A stretch of 64,000 nucleotides of DNA from Acidobacteriota bacterium (GCA_021817045.1 JAKAWG010000011.1:1-64000), one strand, 5' to 3'; positions 1 to 9,392 are shown, numbered from the stretch's first letter. Notes: generated from the letters alone by a model not told the origin. Numbers and translations: made by a program.

Positions 1-2
1 GG

Positions 3-566
3 GGAGAGGGTGGCGAGCAGAGCGAGCCGGGTGAGGGGTCTCGTCACCAGTCCTCAGAAACAGAATCTGCTGTCGGGGAAACCGGCGAAAAGCAGATTCT
101 TCACTCCGTTCAGAATGACGCCAAGGTCTTTTGGGCGGTCTCTCGGATTGGCAGGGAATTGGCCGACCTTCATGTGAACTACGAGAACCTCGAACCTTAC
201 CCGCTGAAGTGGATTGAAAACCGCGATGTGCCGCTTTCCTACAAGTTGGGAGAGAAGGACGAGAATGGCAACATTCCCATGCCCAAGATGCGGCTTTCGA
301 AGGACCGCCGCTCGCTCAAGGTGAATCCCTCGCTTACGCTCGGTGACATTCCTTCCGAAACCTTCCACTACCGCCTCGGCAACCGGAGCGCCCTCGAATG
401 GGTGATTGACCAATACCAGGTGAAGGAAGACAAAAAGAGCGGCATCCGCTCGGACCCGAACCGCCCTGACGACGAGCAGTATATCGTGCGGTTAGTGGGC
501 CAGGTGATTCGCGTGAGCGTCGAAACCGTGCGGCTGGTCTCTCAGTTGCCAACCTTTGAGGCGTAG
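3..566 (+). CDS. Type ISP restriction-modification enzyme, C-terminal fragment (partial, probably degraded)
   Basis: The last 150 residues look like the C-terminal end of type ISP (single-polypeptide) restriction-modification proteins: GRELADLHVNYE at the left, then HYRLGNRSALEWVIDQYQV, SDPNRPDD and EYIVRL-like QYIVRLVGQVI near the end. In intact enzymes, often over 1000 residues long, this part follows the nuclease, helicase and methylase domains and belongs to the DNA-recognition end. Here homology starts near position 121. The frame stays open to the window edge, but 1-120 reads as dispersed-repeat DNA, including one copy of the palindrome family at 95-120. The TAG stop lies in another repeat (563-636). 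A TTG at 159 could be called as a start but cuts into the conserved region. Most likely a decayed fragment; an in-frame insertion in a living gene cannot be excluded from this window. Confidence 0.6.
   Translation, partial: GEGGEQSEPGEGSRHQSSETESAVGETGEKQILHSVQNDAKVFWAVSRIGRELADLHVNYENLEPYPLKWIENRDVPLSYKLGEKDENGNIPMPKMRLSKDRRSLKVNPSLTLGDIPSETFHYRLGNRSALEWVIDQYQVKEDKKSGIRSDPNRPDDEQYIVRLVGQVIRVSVETVRLVSQLPTFEA
95..120. repeat. Dispersed palindrome, family 1 (copy 1)
   Basis: GATTCTTCACTCCGTTCAGA followed by ATGACG. The same pattern (GATTCTTCGC...GGAATGAC or its complement) recurs at 1091-1128, 32533-32556 and 32901-32926. This copy lies inside the reading frame of the type ISP fragment. Confidence 0.7.
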
Positions 567-636
567 CGCCGGCCTTCAGAGCCTGCCGCGAGCGAAGTAA
601 AGGGCCGGCAGGTGTTGAGCTAAAGCTCGGCGCTAC
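563..636. repeat. Palindromic repeat, family 2
   Basis: Inverted ends GTAGCGCCG (563-571) and CGGCGCTAC (628-636), with the interior AGCTAAAGCTCGGCGCT. A diverged copy with the same AAGCTAAAGCTCGGCGCT core is at 38408-38455. The stop codon of the type ISP fragment is contributed by this repeat. Confidence 0.7.
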
Positions 637-682
637 AAGTGAAACTAATGCAAACGCATAATCTGCGGTTACGACGAAACTC

Positions 683-739
683 GTAGCGGCGGGTTTATCC
701 CGCCACGAAGGGAGAATGGCGGCATCAAGCCGCCTCTAC
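683..739. repeat. Palindromic repeat with GTAGCGGCGG / CCGCCTCTAC ends
   Basis: GTAGCGGCGGG at the left and GCCGCCTCTAC at the right form an inverted pair. The half unit AAGCCGCCTCTACA recurs near 42930 just before secA. Confidence 0.6.
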
Positions 740-941
740 AGCGTGTGTCAGATGTTTCAATGTGATCGGGTTAGGACACGACCTCGGGCCCGTTGCTGTT
801 GACAAGCGAGTTAATCCCTAGGATACTGTTTTAGAATCATAACGCCCCCCTCGCTTACTGCGAACACATCGGGGTTTCCCCTCGCCCCAAGCGGAGATAA
901 TATGGAAGCTCAAACCGCGCCTGCGTCACGACCACCCCGTA

Positions 942-966
942 TTCCCCTTCTTGCTAAGGAGGGAAG
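942..966. repeat. Short palindrome TTCCCCTTC..GAGGGAAG
   Basis: CCCCTTCTTGCTAAGGAGGG is a near-perfect hairpin centred on GCTAAG. A close relative is at 41285-41309 (CCCTCCTTACTAAGGAGGGG). Confidence 0.6.
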
Positions 967-1090
967 CCGCGAAGCGGTGGGGCGGTTGGACCTTGGCGAA
1001 GGGGGTAAACTCCGCGAAGGGTCGCGGTATTTTGTTTCCAAGCAAATACGTGTATGCTTCACGGAGCTTAACCTGAGCGTCGGAAAAGCA

Positions 1091-1128
1091 GATTCCTCCG
1101 CCTCGCGCGGCTCGGCGTCGGAATGACA
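1091..1128. repeat. Dispersed palindrome, family 1 (copy 2, expanded)
   Basis: GATTCCTCCGCCTCGCGCGG continuing to GGAATGACA. It has the same ends as the other family 1 copies but a longer GC-rich centre. Confidence 0.6.
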
Positions 1129-1304
1129 CAGCGAAGGGCTCAGGGCCATTCGCAGGGGAAAGGCGAACGGGCTCAGCATGACAGATTCAAATGATTCACG
1201 CGTTCTTCTGCCCATGTCCGGTCATGGGCGGAATGCTGGGAATGCTCTCAGAGAGAGGTGCAAAGCAGAAAAAAAGATGGTTAGGGGGGCTTCGAAGTAA
1301 GTTA

Positions 1305-1480
1305 TTGAAAACAAAGTCAAATTTTAACAGGCGATGACCAACAATCTCCCCAAGGTCATGTATCCGATTGATTCTAAATGATTAATCGGAACAGATTGTT
1401 GGTAAAAGTAGAAGGTCAAGAAAACAAAACGGTTAGGGCAAAAAATCGGCGAAAAGAGCGAAATTGTTTGTTCAAAACGC
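1305..1480 (+). repeat. Conserved non-coding element, copy A
   Basis: Shares ordered blocks with 40334-40508. TTGAAAACAAAG (1305) and AACAAT (1340) are exactly 35 nt apart in both copies. Then come TCATGTAT and TCTAAA, then after a gap of 62 nt (59 in copy B) the block AAAAATCGGCGAAAA and a GAAATTGTTTGTTC-like tail. It is A/T-rich against its surroundings and ends just before the ribosome-binding site of the GH38-like gene, so it could be a leader RNA, a promoter region or a mobile-element end. No coding frame is conserved. Confidence 0.5.
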
Positions 1481-1502
1481 GATTGTTTAATGGAGGGGAT
1501 TC

Positions 1503-4079
1503 ATGAGCGATCATCTGGATCGAAGAGGGTTTATCAAGCTGGCGGGCATCGGCGCGGCGAGCATGGCGCTCACTGAATCGGAGGTGCTTGGGGCAAAGAC
1601 GCTTAATGGCTCCCAGGCTGCTCCTGCTGGACAATCCGAAGAATCATGGCCTCCGGGAGCAAGCCAAAAGCGTCTCGACATGATTGCTTACGCGCACATC
1701 GATGCCGTCTGGCTTTGGCCCTGGACGGAAGCGATGTCGGTGGTCCTAAGCACGTTCCGTTCGGCCTTGGACCGCATGAAGAGCAATCCAGATTTCGTCT
1801 TTACGGAAAGCTCAGCGCAGTTCTACAAATGGGTTGCGGACAGTGACCCGGAAATGATCCAGGAAATAAAGCAGAGGGTCGAGGAGGGCCGCTGGAATCT
1901 GGTGGGCGGCTGGTGGGTGGAACCCGACGTCAATATGCCCAACGGCGAATCGCTTGCCCGGCACGGCCTGCTGGGGCAGCGCGTCTTTCGGAATCTTTTT
2001 GGCCGTCAAGCCAAGGTGGGCTTTAATCCTGATTCTTTCGGTCATACGGGCACGCTTCCACAGATTTTGAAATTGCAGGAGTTGGAAGACTACGTGTTCA
2101 TGCGGCCGATGGAACACGCGATGCACCTCCCGTCAGACGTGTTCTGGTGGGAAGCGCCCGACGGCACGCGAGCGCTTACGTATCGGATCCCAATCAGCTA
2201 TAACGACTCGGGCGCGTTAGGCGTGCGCGTGCGGGAAGTGACGGCCTTGCGCGAGCCCGTCAAGGAGATGATGGTTTTCTACGGCGCCGGCGACCACGGC
2301 GGAGGAGCGACGGACGAGAACATCCGGTCGATCGGAAAAATCATGGCGACGCCCGGCGCTCCAAAACTGGTTTATAGCACGCCGGAGAAATACTTTGCTG
2401 CCATTCGCGCGATGAAGGATGTAGAACTGCCCGTGATCCGCGGAAGCTTGGAGCATCATGCCGTCGGATGCTACACCGCCGTCGCGCAAGTGAAGAAAGA
2501 TAACCGCACGACGGAGATGGCGGTAACCACGGCGGAGAAGTTAGCCAGCCTCGGTTCGGTAGTGTGGAATGCGCGTTATCCCAGCTCGGAATTACAAGCC
2601 GCCTGGGAGAAGGTTCTGTTTCAGCAGTTCCACGATAGCCTGGCAGGAAGCGCCAGGCCGGAGCACTACGTGACCTCTCGCCACGCCTATGGGTACGCAC
2701 AGGAAGTAGCCAACCAGACGATTTTCTTGTCACTTGAGAAGCTAGCTTGGCAGATTCCGACAGAAGATCCGCAATCGGATTACCTGGTTGTTTTCAACCC
2801 GCACGCCTGGAACACAGAACTGGGTGTGGAATACGATCTGAATTGGCGTCCCGAGGTCCCGTCAGAGCTAACCGACGAGCAGGGAAACCGCGTCGCTCAC
2901 CAATGGGGGCAGGGATCGACCATTACCGGCGACCGTCACGCGCTGGTCTTCCAGGCGCCGCTTCCGGCCTTTGGTTATCGGCAATTTCGAATTCGGAAAG
3001 CGAGCACCGAGGGAGCTGTTCCCTCCGCAGTGAAGGCCAGCGAAGAAATCCTCGAAAACGATCATCTGCGCGTGACTTTCTCAAAAGAGGGTACAATCGG
3101 CGTCTTTGACAAAGATGCTGGGCAGGAGTTATTCGAGGGGCCAACCGCGGGTGCTCGCGCCGTCGTGCTGAATGATCCCAGCGATACCTGGAGTCATCAC
3201 GTCTATTCGTATACGGATGACATCGGAGCTTTTACGCGTACAGACCTTCGGGTGCTGGAAGGCGGACCTCTTCGGGGATGCGTGCAGGTGCGCTCGCACT
3301 ACGGTGGCTCCACGCTTGAGACCAATTGGCTGCTGTATGCAGGCAGCCGGACGCTCGAAGCGCGCTGTACCCTGGATTGGCACGAGCACATGAAGATGTT
3401 GAAGCTCTCATTTCCGGTTCGGGTGCAGGAGCCCCGGTCCACTTATGAGCTTGCTTTCGGGCACATCGAGCTGAAGACGGACGGGGCGGAAAATCCCGGC
3501 CAGCGCTGGATTGACCTTACTGGAAAGCGGGCAGGCCGGGACTACGGCTTGGCCGTGATCAACAATGCCAAGTACGGGTACAGCGTCCTCAACAATGACA
3601 TGCGAGTTTCCATTGCGCGTGGCGCAGTTTACGCGCACGATTTGGGAACCAAGCTCAAGCCGGACGGGACGTACATCTGGCAGGACCAGGGCATCCAGAC
3701 TTTTCGAATGTGGCTGGTGCCGCACGCCGGGTCCTGGCAGGCGGCGGGGATTCCCCGGCTGACGGAGGAATACACGGCGCCCGTTCCGGTGCTCTACCAA
3801 GGCATCCACCCGGGATCGAAGCCGCAATCCGGCTCATTCCTCTCGGTGGACGTCAAGAACGTAGTGGTGACGGCGCTCAAGAAGGCGGAAGAAGGAGATG
3901 ATCTGATCCTCCGCTGCTACGAGACCGATGGCCGCCCGACAACGGCCACGCTGCGCTTGGGATTTGTAAACCGGGAGTGGACCGGAAAGTTTCGTCCCCT
4001 TGAAATCAAAACGCTGAGCATACCGGTGAGCGGCGAAGCAATTCGTGAGGTCAACCTGCTTGAAAAAAGCGTTAGCTGA
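1503..4079 (+). CDS. GH38-family alpha-mannosidase-like enzyme, exported
   Basis: Predicted 858-residue retaining glycosidase that would release alpha-mannose from glycans outside the cytoplasm. A Tat-type leader is visible (DRRGFIKLAGIGAASMA, residues 6-22). The GH38 metal-binding HxD motif is AYAHIDAVWLWPW with H65 and D67. VGGWWVEPDVNMPNG follows, then the nucleophile motif GFNPDSFGHTG with Asp177 as candidate nucleophile, and later FQQFHDSLAGSA, typical of the domain bridging to the beta-sandwich C-terminal half. The ATG is preceded by GGAGGGG at ideal spacing. It is followed convergently by the rhamnosidase gene. Family assignment is firm; the linkage specificity is not visible. Confidence 0.88.
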   Translation: MSDHLDRRGFIKLAGIGAASMALTESEVLGAKTLNGSQAAPAGQSEESWPPGASQKRLDMIAYAHIDAVWLWPWTEAMSVVLSTFRSALDRMKSNPDFVFTESSAQFYKWVADSDPEMIQEIKQRVEEGRWNLVGGWWVEPDVNMPNGESLARHGLLGQRVFRNLFGRQAKVGFNPDSFGHTGTLPQILKLQELEDYVFMRPMEHAMHLPSDVFWWEAPDGTRALTYRIPISYNDSGALGVRVREVTALREPVKEMMVFYGAGDHGGGATDENIRSIGKIMATPGAPKLVYSTPEKYFAAIRAMKDVELPVIRGSLEHHAVGCYTAVAQVKKDNRTTEMAVTTAEKLASLGSVVWNARYPSSELQAAWEKVLFQQFHDSLAGSARPEHYVTSRHAYGYAQEVANQTIFLSLEKLAWQIPTEDPQSDYLVVFNPHAWNTELGVEYDLNWRPEVPSELTDEQGNRVAHQWGQGSTITGDRHALVFQAPLPAFGYRQFRIRKASTEGAVPSAVKASEEILENDHLRVTFSKEGTIGVFDKDAGQELFEGPTAGARAVVLNDPSDTWSHHVYSYTDDIGAFTRTDLRVLEGGPLRGCVQVRSHYGGSTLETNWLLYAGSRTLEARCTLDWHEHMKMLKLSFPVRVQEPRSTYELAFGHIELKTDGAENPGQRWIDLTGKRAGRDYGLAVINNAKYGYSVLNNDMRVSIARGAVYAHDLGTKLKPDGTYIWQDQGIQTFRMWLVPHAGSWQAAGIPRLTEEYTAPVPVLYQGIHPGSKPQSGSFLSVDVKNVVVTALKKAEEGDDLILRCYETDGRPTTATLRLGFVNREWTGKFRPLEIKTLSIPVSGEAIREVNLLEKSVS

Positions 4080-4178
4080 GCTCCGGGTATGTTCACCGCC
4101 GACTTACTCCGCGCTCAGGCGGCAGGCATTGAAGCCTAGATAAGTAGCCCATTTCGACGCGATGCTGCACAGCGCGTT

Positions 4179-6917
4179 TTACAAAATCTCGAAGCGATAG
4201 TGACCAGACCCGGTCGTGCAAACAACCTGCCCGCTGCTTGCACCCGCGAGTTTCACCCCCTTCGCTTTCGCAAACGGTTTTCCGCTTTCCTTGATCTTGC
4301 CTGGATCGTCGCCGGGCAGGAACACCGTTGCGGTAGTGCCCGCCGGGATTTCGAGATCAGCCACAAGTTTTGCGCCCTCCCTCCGCCAGTGACTTTCAAT
4401 CCGTCCCCGCACGGAATCGTAATGCGCCCTGACATATCCCAACTCTTTGAGGGCGTGCGGGCGAATGATCACATGCTTGAAACCAGGCTGCGTGGGATCG
4501 GGTGTAATTCCTGCCAGGGCCTTATAAAACCAGCGCGCCGCACTGCCATACATCGCGTGATTATGGGAACCGCGTCCATCCCAGTTTTCCCACAATGCCG
4601 TTGCGCCTTGGGAGATTTCGAATCCGTAGCTTGGGTACGTCAACTGGTTCATCAGCCTGTAGGCCAGGTCCACTCGCCCGCCTGAGGTTAGCACGTCGAG
4701 GATAAGAGGGGTGCCATACATGCCTGTATCGAAATGTCCCTGATCGTCCTGGAGGATGATTTCGACCAGCCGATTGAACACAGCCGTGACGTGTTTTCGC
4801 GGCACCAAGCCAAAGGCCAAAGGAAAGACATTGGCCCCCTGCCGCCCGTCGCTATACTGGCCGCTCCTTTCGTCTAGAAATTCCCGGTTGACCGCGGTCG
4901 CGGCTGAGTGGGCGCTAGTGGCAAAATGCTGTGCGTCTTCTCCGCGTGCCAGCACACCGGCAATCCGAGCCATCAACCGGGAAACGTGTGCGAAGTAGCA
5001 GGTATTCACCAACGGCTTTGGAACGGTGACTGGGCCGGGCGTTGCCCACTCGCCAAGGCACCAACTGCCCGGCTCCTCCCGAACTACCAGCCCCTTTGCG
5101 TCCGTGCTTTTACTCAGGTATTCAATCCACCTCGTCATCCCGGCGTAATGGTCTTCGAGAATTCGGCGGTCGCCGTAATAGAGGTACATGAGCCACGGAA
5201 TAATCACGTAAGCGCATCCCCACGGCGGGCCGCCGCCGCCGCCCTCGAACGGTACCGTATGCGGCACAAAGCCGGTCTCAGAGTTTTGGGCGTCGGCCAT
5301 GTCCTTAACCCACTTCGTATAGAATGCCGCCATGTCAAAGTTGAAGATTGCCGACTCAGCATCGGCCTGGCCGTCGCCTGTGTATCCCAAGCGCTCGCGA
5401 TGAGGGCAATCACTCGGCACGCCGCAGTGCATGTTGCTGAGCTGGCTCCAGCGCGCGTTGTGCAGGATTCGGTTGAACAGAGCGTTGGAGCATTCAAAGT
5501 TACCGGCTCGTTCAACATCCGAATGCACAACTCGCCCTTCCAGGCTGGCGGCCGTCAGTGCTTCTTGGCCGCCACGGACTTCTACATACCGGAAACCGTG
5601 CCAAGTGAAGCGTGGTTCATAGAACTCGACGTCTGTTCCCTTCAGCACATAGCTGTCGGCCTGGCCGTAATCCATACCTCCTTCTTCAATGAACCGAAGC
5701 GTGACTCTCCTTCCCCGAGAACCATGGACCTTTAGGCACGCCCAGCCCGCCAAGTTTTGTCCCAGATCGAATCGGTAAGTTCCAGGTTGCGTGCTCGTCA
5801 CCGAAACAGGCTGAAGCGTCTGAACAATCCGGTCCGGTATTGACATCTGAGCTTCTGTATCTCCTGTGGGTGGGCGCACGGCCTCCGCCTGCGTCCACGC
5901 TGCGTCGTCGTATTCAGGGTCGAGCCAGCCGCTCATTTCCAGCCGGGCATCGTAGTCTTCTCCGGTAAATATTCCGTTGTGGATGATCGGCCCCGAGGTA
6001 GACACCCGCCAGGCTTCATCGCTCACGACGCTCTCAACAGCTCCCTCTACAAATCTGCATTCCATCTGAAAGATCACCCTTGGCGAGTCGTACCACATCA
6101 TGCCTTCCGCCAAGCGGTCTCTTTGGTTGTACCAGCCGTTGCCCAGAACGATCCCGACAACGTTGCTCCCGTGCTGCAAGTAGGTCGTAACATCGTAGGT
6201 CACGTAAAGGACTCTGGTGCGGGTGTGGTCACGAAAAGGATAGAGTAGATTTCGGAGAGACCGTCTGTCGTAGTTAGTCTGGTTTGGTGATAAAACATGA
6301 TCGCCAACTTTCTTCCCGTTCAAGTGAAGCTCGTAGAATCCGAGACCGCAAATATATGCACGGGCTGACGAGACAGGCCGGGAAAGCATGAAGGTCTTCC
6401 GGAAAAACGGCGCGCGACCTGTATAGGTGTGATCCAAGCTCGCTTCGGGGGAAGCTCCCATCCACTTCGCCGTCCAGCCACCCTTTTCCAGGAGACCCAT
6501 CTCCCAAAACGCCGGTTTGCTCCAACCAGATGCTCGACCATCCTGGTCCCATATTCGCACCCTCCAATAACCGCTCTGCCGCGATCGCAACTCTCGCCCT
6601 ACATAAACAACATGCGCACAATCCTCGCTTACGACTTTCCCCGAGTCCCAAAGGTCAACCTTCCCGGAGAGTAAGAGATCGCGACTGCTAGCGGCGATGA
6701 CCTGATATGCCACTTGTCTAACCCCTCGCCGGCTGGCCTCCAGTAACCAGGCGAGCCTCGGGCGTCGTACGTCGATGCCCAACGGATTTCGCAAATACTC
6801 AACGGTCAGATGCGTGGGCCCTGCTTGTGTGGCCTCGTGATCCTGTTGAGATGTGGCCAATCTTGACTTCGTGGTCGCAAGTGCTGCCGTCTTGAGAAAC
6901 GTCCTGCGAGACAACAT
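4179..6917 (-). CDS. GH78 alpha-L-rhamnosidase, exported
   Basis: Predicted 912-residue enzyme cleaving terminal alpha-L-rhamnose from plant rhamnosides or pectic rhamnogalacturonan. The ATG at 6917 was chosen because it opens a Tat-type leader (MLSRRTFLKTAALATT); the frame continues upstream to 7190 but that extension has no leader and overlaps the divergent gene. Visible parts are an N-terminal rhamnosidase domain (LTVEYLRNPLGIDVRRPRLA), the (alpha/alpha)6 barrel motif DCPHRERLGYTGDGQ at about residues 500-515 with acidic catalytic candidates, and ATALWENWDG with HNHAMYGSAARWFY near residue 770. Free rhamnose would feed the rhaM/rhaI/rhaB genes at 31-36 kb. Divergent from the GH115 gene across 187 bp. 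Confidence 0.9.
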   Translation of the reverse strand: MLSRRTFLKTAALATTKSRLATSQQDHEATQAGPTHLTVEYLRNPLGIDVRRPRLAWLLEASRRGVRQVAYQVIAASSRDLLLSGKVDLWDSGKVVSEDCAHVVYVGRELRSRQSGYWRVRIWDQDGRASGWSKPAFWEMGLLEKGGWTAKWMGASPEASLDHTYTGRAPFFRKTFMLSRPVSSARAYICGLGFYELHLNGKKVGDHVLSPNQTNYDRRSLRNLLYPFRDHTRTRVLYVTYDVTTYLQHGSNVVGIVLGNGWYNQRDRLAEGMMWYDSPRVIFQMECRFVEGAVESVVSDEAWRVSTSGPIIHNGIFTGEDYDARLEMSGWLDPEYDDAAWTQAEAVRPPTGDTEAQMSIPDRIVQTLQPVSVTSTQPGTYRFDLGQNLAGWACLKVHGSRGRRVTLRFIEEGGMDYGQADSYVLKGTDVEFYEPRFTWHGFRYVEVRGGQEALTAASLEGRVVHSDVERAGNFECSNALFNRILHNARWSQLSNMHCGVPSDCPHRERLGYTGDGQADAESAIFNFDMAAFYTKWVKDMADAQNSETGFVPHTVPFEGGGGGPPWGCAYVIIPWLMYLYYGDRRILEDHYAGMTRWIEYLSKSTDAKGLVVREEPGSWCLGEWATPGPVTVPKPLVNTCYFAHVSRLMARIAGVLARGEDAQHFATSAHSAATAVNREFLDERSGQYSDGRQGANVFPLAFGLVPRKHVTAVFNRLVEIILQDDQGHFDTGMYGTPLILDVLTSGGRVDLAYRLMNQLTYPSYGFEISQGATALWENWDGRGSHNHAMYGSAARWFYKALAGITPDPTQPGFKHVIIRPHALKELGYVRAHYDSVRGRIESHWRREGAKLVADLEIPAGTTATVFLPGDDPGKIKESGKPFAKAKGVKLAGASSGQVVCTTGSGHYRFEIL

Positions 6918-7104
6918 CGTGTGTAGTATCCTAACAGACCGGCAAGGGAACACGAGGCGGAAATTCGTTCGATTAAGATTCCGTTTCGGGTGCTTCGGTA
7001 ATTTGACGGGGACTCGGCCCGCTGAGCGTTTTAGCTGGGTCCGCTCGATGGACTGGATGCTGTGAATCGCAAACGAAAATTCAGAGACCGGAGAGTAATT
7101 GCTC

Positions 7105-9267
7105 ATGAGGAAAATATCGCTGCTTCTTGTAACAGCGTTCCTTCTGGGGAGGATTGTCGCGAACGCAACCGCGGTCACCATCAATTCCAAAACCTCAATT
7201 CTGATTGACCCTCGCGAGCCTGCACCGATTCAGAAGGCGGCGCGCGACCTGGCCTCCGACATGCAAAAGGTTTTTGGCACGCCCGTGCCGTGGGTTTCTG
7301 AACGTTCACACGCGTCGGCCACTACGATTTGTATCGCGTTCTCTCATAACTTGCCGAGAAGCGAAACGCGCCCCTACGGCTGGGAGGTACTGAAGTTACA
7401 AGTCGTTGCCGACCCGTGGCCTGGCTCGCCGGTTCAGAATGCCATTGTATTGACCGGGTCGGACGTACTCGGCGTGGTTTATTCCATCTACCAATTTTCT
7501 CAGCGATTTTTGGGCGTCGATCCCCTTTATTGGTGGACCGATCATCCGCCGGCGCGTCGAGCCTCCGTCACGATCCCGGAAGAATTCAATGAGCGCCAGG
7601 GCCCTCCGACATTTCGATATCGAGGCTGGTTCATGAATGACGAGGACCTGCTGACCGGGTGGAGGCCGGGAACCCGGGATGGGACGGGAATTTCCTTGAA
7701 AACCTGGGATCGCATCTTCGAGGCCCTGTTGCGCCTCAAAGGGAATATGATTATCCCCGGCACCTATATCTTTCCGTGGGAACCTCAGATTCGGGCGGCG
7801 GCGGATCGAGGTCTAATGATTGCCCAGCACCATGACGAGCCGATGGGCGTGAACGTCTACCAGTGGCCGAATAATGTGCCCTACACCTTGCCTTTCTTTC
7901 AGAAGGCATGGAAGTGTACAGTGGCCGAATATCCACGGAACGTTGACGTCATCTGGACAGTCGGCGTACGTGGCCGTTACGACCATCCTTTCTGGTTGGA
8001 TGTGCCCGACGTGCCTAAGACGTCTGAAGGACGGGCGCAGTTCATTGACAAGGCGATTGCGGAACAAATGAAGATTGTCAAGGAAGAGTGGCCGCACCCG
8101 CATCCTCAGTTCATTTGGAATTCCTGGATGGAAGGAAGCGGGCTGATGCGAAGCGGGCTATTAAAGATTCCACCGGGCGTGACGCTGGTTTGGGCCGATG
8201 ACGGTGGCGGCTTGATCCAGGATGGCGGCCTTATCGGAAAAGGGGAAGGGGTTTACTACCACACCGCAGTTATCGGAGGCAACGCTAACAATTTCACGGA
8301 ACGAGTCCCCGTCACTCGCATCCAACGTGAATTGGGGCGGGCAGTCCGAGCGGGCGCAACTCAATATCTGCTCCTGAACCCTAGCGATATCCGCCCCGTC
8401 GTGATGACGACCCGCGCCGTGATGAACTTAGCGTGGGATGCTAAGCCCTGGGTGGCAAAGAATCACCCGGAAGCCATGCGCTATGTTGCGACGTGGTGCA
8501 AGGAAGAGCTCGGCGCTGACGCGGCCCCTCTGGTCGTCAAATATTATCAGGCGTTCTTCCACGCTTCCGCCCGATACGGCGCTCAGCCAGACGACATTCT
8601 GGCCGATGCCTTCTACCAAGATCTGGGTCGTGACCTTTTGGTCCACCTCATGCTGGGACCAGACTCTCCGTGGCGGTCCTCGAATCTGCACCGCTTTCAA
8701 GAGAGCTATGTCGACTATCCGCAGTACGCGAGCCATTTGCGAGAAATCTGTCAGCAGGCCGAACCGCGGTGGAAGCACGTGGAACAAGTGTCTCGTCAAG
8801 CTCAGCCTTTGGTCCTGCCCGCGCGCCGCAACTTCTATCAAGCAGAGGTGCTCACGGAGCTGGAGCTTCATTTACATTCAAACCTTATGCTTGTCGATCT
8901 TGCCAACGCCGTCCTTTCGAATTCGCCCATGGTAAAGCTAGCCAGCGTCAATGCTGCAATTCGGGAGCTTCAGCAGATTCTGACGGCCTTGCGAGCCGCC
9001 GATTACGGGAAGTGGCAAGGCTTTTATACTAAAGGGGATTGGTTCGTCGATATTCCGCTGACGTTGGCGATGGCCAAAGTGGCCCGGGATAAATTTGAAG
9101 GAAGAAGTCTATCCGTCGCTCAGAGTGTCGTCCTCAAGAGCGTGAAATACAACCTCAATCACAATACCAGCGCGGTGTTCAAGAAAATCAAAGCCTATCA
9201 AGACGGCCAGAGGGTCAGGATCTATAATTGTGCCGCGCCCGCGCAGCGCAGGCGAGATGCCAACTAA
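7105..9267 (+). CDS. GH115-like alpha-glucuronidase, exported
   Basis: Predicted 720-residue glycoside hydrolase of family 115, whose known members remove (methyl)glucuronic acid from xylan. The ATG at 7105 follows GGAGAG by 9 nt; a TTG two codons upstream is also open. A hydrophobic signal peptide spans residues 1-23. Family motifs include GVVYSIYQFSQRFLGVDPLYWW, split here as YQFSQRFLGVDPLYWW, then RYRGWFMNDEDLL, TVGVRGRYDHPFW near residue 285 and LVWADDGGG near residue 361. It is shorter than many GH115 proteins, with little of the usual C-terminal accessory domain left. It shares an intergenic promoter region with the divergent rhamnosidase. Confidence 0.82.
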   Translation: MRKISLLLVTAFLLGRIVANATAVTINSKTSILIDPREPAPIQKAARDLASDMQKVFGTPVPWVSERSHASATTICIAFSHNLPRSETRPYGWEVLKLQVVADPWPGSPVQNAIVLTGSDVLGVVYSIYQFSQRFLGVDPLYWWTDHPPARRASVTIPEEFNERQGPPTFRYRGWFMNDEDLLTGWRPGTRDGTGISLKTWDRIFEALLRLKGNMIIPGTYIFPWEPQIRAAADRGLMIAQHHDEPMGVNVYQWPNNVPYTLPFFQKAWKCTVAEYPRNVDVIWTVGVRGRYDHPFWLDVPDVPKTSEGRAQFIDKAIAEQMKIVKEEWPHPHPQFIWNSWMEGSGLMRSGLLKIPPGVTLVWADDGGGLIQDGGLIGKGEGVYYHTAVIGGNANNFTERVPVTRIQRELGRAVRAGATQYLLLNPSDIRPVVMTTRAVMNLAWDAKPWVAKNHPEAMRYVATWCKEELGADAAPLVVKYYQAFFHASARYGAQPDDILADAFYQDLGRDLLVHLMLGPDSPWRSSNLHRFQESYVDYPQYASHLREICQQAEPRWKHVEQVSRQAQPLVLPARRNFYQAEVLTELELHLHSNLMLVDLANAVLSNSPMVKLASVNAAIRELQQILTALRAADYGKWQGFYTKGDWFVDIPLTLAMAKVARDKFEGRSLSVAQSVVLKSVKYNLNHNTSAVFKKIKAYQDGQRVRIYNCAAPAQRRRDAN

Positions 9268-9301
9268 CGTTGCGCGTCTAACGCTTCTTTACAATGCCGC
9301 G

Positions 9302-9356
9302 CTGTGGCACGAGCGTCCCGCCCGTGTCGAGACACGGCCAGGATGGCCGTGCCACA
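9302..9356. repeat. Hairpin repeat TGTGGCAC...GTGCCACA
   Basis: Outer arms TGTGGCAC (9302) and GTGCCACA (9349-9356) enclose two smaller stems, CCGTGTC/GACACGG and GGCC/GGCC. It lies between two convergent genes and could double as a terminator, although no U-run follows. Confidence 0.55.
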
Positions 9357-9392
9357 AATGCTACACCATAAACCCACTCGGGATGCGCCACA

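Larger units (their letters stand above)
567..1502. other. Gene-free stretch rich in dispersed repeats
   Basis: No convincing gene. It holds two palindromic units (563-636 and 683-739), a TTAGGACACGACC segment (771-783) whose complement recurs near 38387, a CCCCTTCTTGCTAAGGAGGG unit (about 942-966), a family 1 palindrome (1091-1128) and the conserved non-coding element at 1305-1480. Short reading frames at 902-1215 are repeat DNA read on both strands. Confidence 0.7.

Noticed and set aside
563-1128. CRISPR-like array
   Set aside because: The palindromes differ from each other, are unevenly spaced, and recur singly elsewhere in the window; there are no regular spacers and no cas genes.
4908-5735. 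275-residue plus-strand open frame
   Set aside because: Antisense to the GH78 gene across its catalytic barrel; no ribosome-binding site or domain.
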